Shown here piece by piece: positions 1 to 5,937 of a DNA stretch of 7,060 nucleotides (the first letter of the stretch is position 1; each line of letters opens with the position of its first letter). A program made the position numbers and the translations under genes. Origin of the DNA: Chloroflexia bacterium (GTDB lineage: Bacteria > Chloroflexota > Chloroflexia > Thermomicrobiales > UBA6265); NCBI GenBank assembly GCA_030430125.1, contig JAUIGA010000178.1:1-7060 (forward strand), written 5' to 3'. The notes below the pieces were generated by a model. It saw only the letters and a list, made by a program, of their open reading frames with translations, had not been told where the DNA came from and ran no database searches.

Positions 1-1177
1 CATCCTCATCTCCATCGCGGCGGCCTCGGTCGGGTTCGCCATGGCGGCCAACCAGAATGTGGTGTCGAACTTCTTCGAGGACAGCCTCGGACTCAGCGGC
101 CCGCAGTTCGGCTACATCACCGCCATTCGCGAAATCCCCGGGTTCCTGCTCATCTTCCTGACGGCCCTGTTCTACCGGCTCTCGTTGCCACACCTCACCG
201 CCGGCGCGCTCATGCTGCTGGCGATCGGGTACGGCTTGTTCGGGACCGCCACCTCATTCTGGACCGTCGTGCCGTGGGTGATCATCTCTTCGATGGGCTA
301 CCACACCTGGTTGCAGACACAAACTGCGCTCGGCATGAGCCTCACCACGGAGAACCGGTCCGGCGCCGTGCTGGGCAAGATCTCCGCGGTCACTCAGGGC
401 GGGTCGCTCGCGGCGATGGCGTTCGTCCTGCTCGCGTTCTCCTTCGGCTGGCTCGATTTCACCGGCACCTTTGTCATCACCGGGGTGGTCGCCGCCATCG
501 CCGCGCTCGCGATCGTGCGGTTTCCGCACCTCCACGATGGCAAGCTGCAGGAGGTCGCGCCTCGTCGCGAGCGCCTCGTATTCCGCCGGGAGTACCGCCT
601 GTATTACCTGCTCAGCCTGCTCGACGGCGCGCGCCAACAGATCTTTTTCTCGTTCGGGCTGTGGGTGCTGGTCGACCATTTCGACCTCGGCGTGCCGGCG
701 ATCTCCGCGGTGATGCTGGTCGTCTCGTTCGGCGCCATGGTGCTCGGCCCGTGGATCGGTCGCCAGATCGACCTCCGCGGCGAGCGACAGATGCTCGGCG
801 TGGTCAATGTCGGGTACATCGTCGCGCTGCTGGGTTATGCGCTGGTCGACCAGATCGGCGTGGCGCTGGTCTGCTATGTCATCTACTCGTTCATCTTTCC
901 GTTCTCGACGATGGGCGCCGCCATCTACCTGCGCAAGATCGCCGTGTCGAGTGATATCGCGCCGTCGCTGGCGATGGGATTGACCATGCAGCACGCGGCG
1001 GCGGTCGTGGTGCCCATCGTGACCGGCTTCGTGCTGAACTACGTCGGCTACCAGATTCCCTTCCTCATCGCCAGCGGGTTCGCCGTGGTGACCTTGTTCG
1101 TCACCCGCATGCTGGATCCTTCCACCCAGAAATCCCCGCAGCGGCTGCGTGAGGATGCCGCCCGCGCCACGGCCTGA
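1..1177 (+). CDS. MFS transporter, 5'-truncated by the window edge
   Basis: This is the C-terminal ~391 residues of a major facilitator superfamily membrane transporter. The frame is open from base 2, and the codons before the ATG at 41 encode hydrophobic sequence (ILISIAAASVGFA) that continues as the end of TM1. The ATG at 41 is therefore internal and the true start lies upstream. By eye I count a TM1 remnant plus eleven more hydrophobic segments. A basic cytoplasmic loop (APRRERLVFRREYR) separates the two six-helix halves. The loop after TM8 reads GRQIDLRGER, a motif-A-like G-x-x-x-D-x-x-G-x-R signature. The matching loop in the first half (FYRLSLPHL) lacks it. TM7 carries polar residues (DGARQQ) that could line the path. 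The stop is TGA at 1175-1177. The substrate cannot be inferred. The gene is followed by a 203-nt gap with its own promoter, so it is probably not co-transcribed with the genes downstream by necessity. Confidence 0.88.
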   Translation, partial: ILISIAAASVGFAMAANQNVVSNFFEDSLGLSGPQFGYITAIREIPGFLLIFLTALFYRLSLPHLTAGALMLLAIGYGLFGTATSFWTVVPWVIISSMGYHTWLQTQTALGMSLTTENRSGAVLGKISAVTQGGSLAAMAFVLLAFSFGWLDFTGTFVITGVVAAIAALAIVRFPHLHDGKLQEVAPRRERLVFRREYRLYYLLSLLDGARQQIFFSFGLWVLVDHFDLGVPAISAVMLVVSFGAMVLGPWIGRQIDLRGERQMLGVVNVGYIVALLGYALVDQIGVALVCYVIYSFIFPFSTMGAAIYLRKIAVSSDIAPSLAMGLTMQHAAAVVVPIVTGFVLNYVGYQIPFLIASGFAVVTLFVTRMLDPSTQKSPQRLREDAARATA

Positions 1178-1283
1178 CCAAACCGAGTCTCCTGCTCGCT
1201 GCCACCGTCCTCATCGAATCCCCGCAACCACCAGTCGGGCGCTATCGCATGCGCACCGCAAGCCCGCTTCCGGCGAACGGGTA
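1178..1283. other. Intergenic spacer upstream of the promoter
   Basis: This stretch follows the MFS stop. I find no convincing coding sequence or rho-independent terminator. The only inverted repeat noted is a 4-bp CCCG/CGGG pair around 1264-1280 with no following T-run. Open frames crossing it are overlaps from neighbouring genes. Confidence 0.5.
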
Positions 1284-1311
1284 TTGACATCCCTGCCATT
1301 GCTGCTACGGT
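1284..1311 (+). promoter_or_regulatory. Predicted sigma70-type promoter for the aminotransferase-IclR-M81 block
   Basis: A perfect -35 hexamer TTGACA lies at 1284-1289. A TAnnnT-type -10 (TACGGT, 1306-1311) follows with a 16-nt spacer. The predicted transcription start near 1317-1319 leaves a leader of about 60 nt before the ATG at 1381. It is the best promoter match I could find in the window, and it sits in the largest non-coding gap. The -10 is only a partial consensus match, so this remains a prediction. Confidence 0.55.
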
Positions 1312-1314
1312 ATG

Positions 1315-1348
1315 CGTGTCATCACACAACATCGTGTTTCATCAAACA
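1315..1348. promoter_or_regulatory. Putative operator: repeated GTGT/ACAC elements at the predicted transcription start
   Basis: CGTGT occurs at 1315-1319 and again at 1333-1337, exactly 18 nt apart. CATCA occurs at 1320-1324 and 1340-1344. Two small inverted repeats overlap: GTGT-CATC-ACAC (1316-1327) and AACA-TCG-TGTT (1328-1338). This clustering directly downstream of the predicted -10 is where a repressor site would be expected. The IclR-family protein encoded 1.3 kb downstream is the obvious candidate ligand, but that link is inference. The half-sites are only 4 bp and could be coincidental. Confidence 0.3.
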
Positions 1349-1367
1349 GAACGACCGTCCGACACAT

Positions 1368-1374
1368 CCGGGGA
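1368..1374 (+). promoter_or_regulatory. Ribosome binding site fixing the aminotransferase start
   Basis: CCGGGGA ends 6 nt before the ATG at 1381, a normal Shine-Dalgarno distance. The alternative in-frame ATG at 1312 overlaps the predicted -10 and has no purine-rich site, so the start at 1381 is preferred. Confidence 0.6.
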
Positions 1375-1380
1375 TTTTCG

Positions 1381-2688
1381 ATGAGGGCAACCACCGACCT
1401 TTCCGCGCAAGAGCAGTTCGAGCGGGCTGGGCATGTGCTCGCGGGGGGCGTCTCCGCCTCGATGCGAATGAACCCCTACCTCGGCCACCCGCTGTACCTC
1501 AGCCGGGGCGATGGACCGTATCTCTTCGACCTTCAAGGCAAGCGCTACATCGATTTCAACCTGTCCAACGGCGCGGCGATCCTGGGACACAATCACCCGG
1601 CGGTGCGGACCGCGGTCGAGCAGGGGGTCGAGGCGGGGATCATCGCCGCGGCCGAAATGCCGTATCACGCCGAGCTCGCCACCCAGCTGGTCGAGATCAT
1701 CCCGGCAGCGGAGCGCGTGCGATTCGCGACCGTCGGCACGGAAGTGACCGTGCTGGCGCTGCGTATCGCTCGACACGCCACCGGTCGCGTGAAGTACCTC
1801 AAGTTCGACGGCCACTTCCACGGTCTCGCCGAGCAATGGCTCTACCGGCGCGACACGGATGCCGAAACGGTCGTGCCATCCTCCGGCGGTGTGCCGGACG
1901 ACGGCGGCGCCGATGTGGTGATGGTGCCCTGGAACGACACGGACGCCTTCGAGGCGGCCATGCGAACGCATGGCGACGAGCTCGCCGCGGTGATCTGCGA
2001 GCCGATCCACTTCAACGCGGGCTGCATCCCACCCGCGCCCGGATTCCTGGAGCTGCTGCGCAGCGAGACGACCCGGCATGGTGTCGTCCTGATCTTCGAC
2101 GAGGTGCTTTCCGGCTTCCGCACCGCGCTTGGCGGTGTCCAGGCCGAGACCGGCATCACGCCTGACCTCACGACCCACGCCAAGGCGCTGGCGAACGGCA
2201 TGCCGCTGGCGTCGCTGTCGGGCCGGCGTGACCTGATGGAGACGCTGGTACCGACCGGTCCGGTGGCGCACAGTGGCACCTATTCCGGTCACCTGCTCAG
2301 CGTGCTCGCCGCTCTCGCAACGATCGAGGAGCTGCGCCGACCCAGCGTCTACGACGACCTCAACGCGCGGTCGCAACGCTTCTACAACCAGCTCCAGGGC
2401 ATCTTCGATCGTCACGACCTGCCGGTGGTGGTGCAGGGTCGTGGCGGCCGCTTCGGCATGTACTTCGGCCGGCGCGGAGCGGTGACGACCGTCGCCGACG
2501 CCGCCGGTCATGACCACGAGCTCAACGCCCGCTTCAATCGCGCGTGCGTGGAACGCGGGCTCTACGTACACCCGTACACCCGGGCTGGCGCTCCGGGTCA
2601 TGCCGGCATCTCGCTGGCGCACACGGATGCGGTGCTGGACGATGCCCTCGCGATACTCGACGATGCGGCGAGCGTCGTACGGGCGTGA
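1381..2688 (+). CDS. Class III PLP-dependent aminotransferase, glutamate-1-semialdehyde aminomutase-like
   Basis: This 435-aa protein is predicted to be a cytoplasmic fold-type I PLP enzyme of the class III aminotransferase family, closest in motifs to HemL/GSAM-like proteins. In order I see GGVSASMR (22-29), matching the GSAM substrate-arginine region; YIDFNLSNGAAILGHNHP (56-73); VGTEVT (118-123), the phosphate-binding turn; DGHFHG (143-148), the PLP-stacking region; LIFDEVLSGFR (237-247), with the Asp240 that contacts the pyridine nitrogen; THAKALANGMP, with Lys268 as the Schiff-base lysine; and GTYSG (299-303). Full length matches the family (~430 aa). Residues typical of true GSAM differ: the SWG motif is SNG here, and the active-site Glu of FEAGF appears as His407 by hand alignment. 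A catabolic aminotransferase is therefore more likely than heme synthesis. Beta-phenylalanine-type aminotransferases are GSAM-like relatives, so a beta-amino acid is one possible substrate (inference). The IclR gene begins 21 nt downstream. Confidence 0.88.
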   Translation: MRATTDLSAQEQFERAGHVLAGGVSASMRMNPYLGHPLYLSRGDGPYLFDLQGKRYIDFNLSNGAAILGHNHPAVRTAVEQGVEAGIIAAAEMPYHAELATQLVEIIPAAERVRFATVGTEVTVLALRIARHATGRVKYLKFDGHFHGLAEQWLYRRDTDAETVVPSSGGVPDDGGADVVMVPWNDTDAFEAAMRTHGDELAAVICEPIHFNAGCIPPAPGFLELLRSETTRHGVVLIFDEVLSGFRTALGGVQAETGITPDLTTHAKALANGMPLASLSGRRDLMETLVPTGPVAHSGTYSGHLLSVLAALATIEELRRPSVYDDLNARSQRFYNQLQGIFDRHDLPVVVQGRGGRFGMYFGRRGAVTTVADAAGHDHELNARFNRACVERGLYVHPYTRAGAPGHAGISLAHTDAVLDDALAILDDAASVVRA

Positions 2689-2709
2689 TGACCACACAAG
2701 GGGCGAGCC

Positions 2710-3534
2710 ATGGCCGATGACCACGATGACCAGCAGGGGCACGGATATCGCATCGCGGTGGTGGATCGAGCCTTCGACGTGCTGGAGCTGCTGGCGACGG
2801 CACCCGGTCCACTCGGCGTCACTGACATCGCGAGACAAGTGGGTTCGACCAAATCCGCCACCTGGCGAATGCTCGTCAACCTCGAAGCGCGAGGGTACGC
2901 CGTCAAGGACCCCGCCACTTCCCGGTACTCGATCGGCCCGCGCCTGGCCGACCTCGGGCTGCGCGGCGGCAGCCGGGCCAACCTGGTGCAGGCGGCCCGT
3001 CCATATCTCGAGTCGCTGAGCCGCACCTTCGGCGAAACGGCCAACCTCGGCGTGCTCGATTCCGGACAGGTGCTGTATATCGACATCGTCGAAAGCCCGC
3101 GCGACCTGCGGATGGCTGCCCGGGTGGGCGCGCGGGACGCCCTGCATGCCACCGCGCTGGGCAAGGCGATGTTGGCCTACCTGCCCGGCGAAATGGTTGA
3201 GGAAGCGCTCGCCCAGCCCCTCGAAGCGCGAACGACCCGCACGATCACCACCCCGGATCGTATCCGGGACGATCTCACCCGAATTCGGGAATCCGGCATA
3301 GCGTCGGAGGTTGGCGAGAACGAGGTCGCGGCCGCCTGTTTCGGGGTGCCGGTGTTCGGGCCCGACGGTGACGCGATCGCCGCGATCAGCCTGGCGGGAC
3401 CGGAGCAGCGCATGACCGAATCCGGCGCGGATCGCATCTGCGAGGCGCTGCGCCTCGCCGGCGAGGCCGTGACAGCGCGCATTGGCGGCCGGTGGCGCAC
3501 CGGTCCGGACCGCAACCACGACGAGGGGCGATGA
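2710..3534 (+). CDS. IclR-family transcriptional regulator
   Basis: This 274-aa protein has the standard two-domain IclR layout and usual length. The N-terminal winged helix-turn-helix spans about residues 13-76. It starts at RIAVVDRAFDVLELLA, with the HTH in LGVTDIARQVGSTKSATWRM and the wing ending at SRYSIGPRLADLG. The effector-binding domain spans about 90-258. It contains the family hallmark ARDALHATALGKAMLAYLP (141-159) and the segment SEVGENEVAAACFGVPVF, followed by GPDGDAIAAISLAGP. Cys210 lies in the region that usually lines the ligand pocket. The start ATG at 2710 has AAGGGG at 2698-2703, 6 nt upstream. The gene sits inside the catabolic block: 21 nt after the aminotransferase and 4 nt before the M81 gene. 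This suggests a local regulator that responds to the substrate or a product and controls its own operon. Whether it activates or represses cannot be read from the sequence. Confidence 0.93.
   Translation: MADDHDDQQGHGYRIAVVDRAFDVLELLATAPGPLGVTDIARQVGSTKSATWRMLVNLEARGYAVKDPATSRYSIGPRLADLGLRGGSRANLVQAARPYLESLSRTFGETANLGVLDSGQVLYIDIVESPRDLRMAARVGARDALHATALGKAMLAYLPGEMVEEALAQPLEARTTRTITTPDRIRDDLTRIRESGIASEVGENEVAAACFGVPVFGPDGDAIAAISLAGPEQRMTESGADRICEALRLAGEAVTARIGGRWRTGPDRNHDEGR
3523..3528 (+). promoter_or_regulatory. Ribosome binding site for the M81 gene, inside the end of the IclR gene
   Basis: GAGGGG lies in the last codons of the IclR gene, 10 nt before the ATG at 3539. It supports 3539 over the in-frame ATG at 3482. 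The extra 19 residues from 3482 would overlap IclR by 53 nt and precede the conserved family N-terminus (HLIAGGIMHET). The 4-nt gap between the IclR stop and this start suggests translational coupling. Confidence 0.6.
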
Positions 3535-3538
3535 CGAC

Positions 3539-5008
3539 ATGGTTCACCTGATAGCCGGCGGCATCATGCACGAAACCCATACCTTTTCGGCGGAGCCAAC
3601 ACCGTTGGATGCGTTCACCGTCTGGCGAGGCGCGGAGCTGAGCGGGTTCGCGGGCGCGAATCACTCCATGGGCGGCGTCGTGGATGCCGCCCGGGAGCTG
3701 GGCGCGACCGTATCGCACACCTATCTGGCGCAGGCGACCTCCACCGCACCGGTTACCGGCGCACTCTTCGAGGAGATGGTCGGGGAACTGCTGCAAAGCA
3801 TCGAACGGGCGCTCCCGGCCGACGGCGTCGTGCTCACCCTGCACGGCGCGATGGTCGCGGAAGGTTGCCTGGAAGCGGACGCGGAGATCGTCCGGCGCGT
3901 GCGGTCGCTGGTGGGGCCGGATATGCCAATTGCCGTCACGCTCGACCTGCACGCGAACACCGGGCAGGCGCTGATCGACGCCGCCACAATCGTGGTCGGG
4001 TATGACACGTATCCCCACATCGACCTCAACGAGCGCGCGCAGGAGGCGACCCGCCTGCTGGTGCGAACCATTCGCGGCGAGATCGCGCCAACCATGGCGC
4101 TGGCCCGGCCGCCCCTGCTGCCCGTGCCCCAGGCGATGTACACATCGCAGCATCCGTTCAAGACCATCTTCGACCGCGCGTTCGCGATGGAATCGGAGGG
4201 GCGCGCGCTCACCGTGACCGTCGCCGGCGGGTTCGCCTATGCAGATGGACCGTCTACCGGCTTGAGCATCCTCGTCACCACAGATGACGATGCGCTCGCG
4301 GCGCGAACGCTGGCGAACGAGCTGGCGGAGCTGGCCTGGTCGCTCCGGGACGACATGCGGGTGGTGAACACCGCCCCCGACGCCGCGGTGGCCGAAGCGA
4401 TCGCCTTCCCGGAAGGCCCGGTGATGCTGGTCGATGTGGGGGACAACATCGGCGGCGGCACGCCCGGCGACGGCACGGTGCTGCTGGCCGAACTCCTGCG
4501 CCAGGGCGCCAGGGACGCGGTGATGGTGATCGCCGATGCCGACGCGGTGCGAGACGCGTTCGCGGCGGGCGTTGGCGGTATCGTCGAGACCCGGGTCGGT
4601 GGCAAGGCGGACGACCGCCACGGGGCGCCGGTGCCGATCCGAGGTCGGGTGCGGCTCTTGTCGGATGGCCGCTGGGTCCACGAGGGCCCCGAAAACGCCG
4701 GCGTCGCCGCCGAACCGGGGCTGACCGCGGTGGTGGATGTGGAGGGCGTCACGCTGGTACTCAACAGCAGGAAGATCGCGCCGGGCGACCAGCAGCAGCT
4801 CAAGTCCGTGGGGATCGATCCGATTCGCCAGAAGATCATCGTCGTGAAGGCGGCCGTGCGCTGGCGAGGCGGGTTCGGGCCGATCGCAAAACGCGCGATC
4901 CACGTCGCCACGCCGGGTCTGGGCGATGTCGACCTGTCACGGTTCGATTTCAACCATCTCACCCGGCCCATCCACCCGCTGGACGACGACATCAATTGGC
5001 ACGGGTGA
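3539..5008 (+). CDS. M81-family metallopeptidase, MlrC (microcystinase C)-like
   Basis: This 489-aa protein belongs to the M81/MlrC family (N-terminal DUF1485 plus MlrC C-terminal domain), the zinc peptidases named after the enzyme that cleaves linearised microcystin products. The N-terminus has GGIMHETHTFS (7-17). Predicted metal ligands are all present: Glu12 in HET, His102 in LHGAM, Asp136 and His138 in LDLHAN, and His160 in YPHID. The spacing His102-Asp136-His138-His160 matches the MlrC ligand set as I recall it (150/184/186/208). The C-terminal domain shows VDVGDNIGGGTPGDGT (298-313) and SVGIDP with KIIVVK (423-437), then RGGFGPIA (443-450) and VATPG. No signal peptide is visible, so it is probably cytoplasmic. 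No mlrA- or mlrB-like gene is in the window, so microcystin itself is not implied. Related M81 genes often sit by peptide transporters. A role in hydrolysing an imported peptide or amide is inference. It is followed by a 113-nt gap. Confidence 0.9.
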   Translation: MVHLIAGGIMHETHTFSAEPTPLDAFTVWRGAELSGFAGANHSMGGVVDAARELGATVSHTYLAQATSTAPVTGALFEEMVGELLQSIERALPADGVVLTLHGAMVAEGCLEADAEIVRRVRSLVGPDMPIAVTLDLHANTGQALIDAATIVVGYDTYPHIDLNERAQEATRLLVRTIRGEIAPTMALARPPLLPVPQAMYTSQHPFKTIFDRAFAMESEGRALTVTVAGGFAYADGPSTGLSILVTTDDDALAARTLANELAELAWSLRDDMRVVNTAPDAAVAEAIAFPEGPVMLVDVGDNIGGGTPGDGTVLLAELLRQGARDAVMVIADADAVRDAFAAGVGGIVETRVGGKADDRHGAPVPIRGRVRLLSDGRWVHEGPENAGVAAEPGLTAVVDVEGVTLVLNSRKIAPGDQQQLKSVGIDPIRQKIIVVKAAVRWRGGFGPIAKRAIHVATPGLGDVDLSRFDFNHLTRPIHPLDDDINWHG

Positions 5009-5072
5009 CGCTCGATGGACCGAACCACCCTGCTGCGACTCAACTGCCAACTATCCAGAGTTTGGGGGGACT

Positions 5073-5105
5073 CATGTCTCAAGATTGCCGGAAAACCAGG
5101 ACATG
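5073..5105 (+). repeat. Inverted repeat CATGTC/GACATG adjoining the Shine-Dalgarno
   Basis: CATGTC (5073-5078) is exactly complementary to GACATG (5100-5105), and a G-U pair can extend the stem by one (5079/5099). The downstream arm ends directly before TAAGGAG (5106-5112). In RNA this could form a stem of 6-7 bp with a ~20-nt loop next to the ribosome site. As DNA it could be a dyad protein-binding site. The short arms make either reading tentative. Confidence 0.3.
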
Positions 5106-5113
5106 TAAGGAGA
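5106..5113 (+). promoter_or_regulatory. Ribosome binding site fixing the creatininase-family start
   Basis: TAAGGAGA is a near-perfect Shine-Dalgarno. Its AGGAG core ends 9 nt before the ATG at 5122. It decides against in-frame starts at 4996, which overlaps the M81 gene, and 5074, which has a G-run only 3-4 nt upstream. Residues added by those starts are Cys/Arg-rich and unlike the family. Confidence 0.75.
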
Positions 5114-5121
5114 ACACCTGC

Positions 5122-5901
5122 ATGACAACATCCGAACCATCGGTGCTGCTGGCGGATATGACCTGGCCGGAAGCGCGAGATGCAATTCAGGCGGCACAGG
5201 TCGCTATCATCCCGGTTGGCTCAACAGAACAGCACGGACCGGGAATGACGGTGTCGACCGACATCGTGATGGCGGCAGCCGTGGCGGAGCGGGTCGCGCA
5301 GGCCATGGCTCCACGCGCAATCGTTGCGCCGCCGCTGCCCTATGGCCTTTCCTCCCACCACATGAGATTTCCCGGCTCAATCACGATCTCGGCCGCGACC
5401 TTCGGCACTGTACTCAAGGAGGTGATGCATTCGCTCAAGGCGCATGGAATCGACCGGTTCCTTCTACTGAACGGCCACGGCGGGAATCAGGCCGCGCTTT
5501 CGGTGATCACAACGGAAGCATGTCAGGAGCTGGGGGTCAAGGTCGCGACAGCTCTCTATCTCGCAGGAGCGTATGACCTTGTTCAGCAACATTTCGGACG
5601 CACCTACGCGCATGCCTGCGAGATCGAGGCCTCAGTCGCGCTGGCCGCTGCGCCGGCCCTGGTACGACAGCATGCCTTGGAGAAAGGAGAGGAGCTGCCG
5701 GCGGCATATCGGCATGCCGGGCTACCCGGCGGGACCACCCCGGCCGGGTCGTTCGTGACGACAGCCGCCCCGTTTGAGGATCTCACGCGGAACGGTAATC
5801 TCGGCGATCCTCGGCTTGCATCGGCAGATGTCGGTGAGGCAGTGGTGGCGCTGGCCGTCGAGCGTCTCATCGAATTTCTTGAGGACTTTACCGCTGAGTA
5901 G
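5122..5901 (+). CDS. Creatininase-family metal-dependent amidohydrolase
   Basis: This 259-aa protein matches the creatininase/creatinine amidohydrolase family in length and motifs. Members open amide or lactam bonds using a pair of divalent metals, and include creatininase, MftE (mycofactocin peptide processing) and FAPy deformylase. Visible motifs are GSTEQHGP (33-40), giving metal ligands Glu36 and His38; Asp47 in STD (the E-x-H-x8-D spacing equals that of creatininase 34/36/45); HHMRFPGS (79-86); LLNGHGGNQAA (115-125), with His119; and HACEIEAS (164-171), the counterpart of the usual HAGExETS, with Glu167/Glu169. GHGGN instead of the creatininase GHYEN argues against true creatinine specificity. 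No signal peptide is visible, so it is probably cytoplasmic. It lies between an M81 peptidase and a peptide-type binding protein, suggesting hydrolysis of an imported amide or peptide (inference). Third-position GC is lower than in the preceding genes. The stop is TAG at 5899-5901. Confidence 0.9.
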   Translation: MTTSEPSVLLADMTWPEARDAIQAAQVAIIPVGSTEQHGPGMTVSTDIVMAAAVAERVAQAMAPRAIVAPPLPYGLSSHHMRFPGSITISAATFGTVLKEVMHSLKAHGIDRFLLLNGHGGNQAALSVITTEACQELGVKVATALYLAGAYDLVQQHFGRTYAHACEIEASVALAAAPALVRQHALEKGEELPAAYRHAGLPGGTTPAGSFVTTAAPFEDLTRNGNLGDPRLASADVGEAVVALAVERLIEFLEDFTAE

Positions 5902-5937
5902 CGCCAGGAGCGACTCAGAGAACGAGGAGTACTTCAC

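Larger units (their letters stand above)
5009..5121. other. Intergenic leader upstream of the creatininase-family gene
   Basis: This 113-nt spacer has no clear terminator (no GC stem followed by T-run) and no convincing -35/-10 pair. It contains a G6 run (5064-5069), an in-frame alternative ATG at 5074, and the inverted repeat described separately. Co-transcription with the upstream genes is possible but not shown. Confidence 0.4.

Noticed and set aside
254..994. Antisense frame (246 codons) opposite the MFS gene
   Set aside because: Its His/Arg/Asp-rich composition is a mirror of hydrophobic codons. The + strand frame has a full transmembrane pattern.
1264..1280. Possible terminator hairpin after the MFS gene (CCCG...CGGG)
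   Set aside because: The stem is only 4 bp with a long loop and no T-run.
1312..1380. Extended aminotransferase start at ATG 1312
   Set aside because: It overlaps the predicted -10, has no ribosome site, and the added residues (MRVITQHRV...) do not resemble the family. ATG 1381 has a good site 6 nt upstream.
1149..2165. 338-codon + strand frame overlapping the MFS end and the aminotransferase
   Set aside because: It is Arg/Pro-rich, runs through the promoter region and is out of frame with the motif-bearing aminotransferase. It is an artefact of high GC.
1342..3540. Very long antisense open frame (732 codons) across the aminotransferase and IclR genes
   Set aside because: It lies wholly opposite two genes with clear family motifs. 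Its translation is rich in Arg/His/Gly/Val with no recognisable domain. Long shadow frames are expected opposite high-GC3 genes.
3386..4903. Long antisense open frame (505 codons) opposite the M81 gene
   Set aside because: It shows the same shadow effect. The + strand carries complete M81/MlrC motifs in order, while the antisense translation has none.
3539..5008. Evidence for a microcystin degradation (mlr) cluster
   Set aside because: Only an MlrC-family protein is present. M81 proteins are widespread outside mlr clusters, and the neighbours are not MlrA, MlrB or MlrD that I can recognise. The MFS gene at 1-1177 is unrelated by anything visible here.
5879..5907. Possible promoter (TTGAGG) ahead of the binding-protein gene
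   Set aside because: No acceptable -10 lies at 15-19 nt spacing, and the element falls inside the creatininase coding end.
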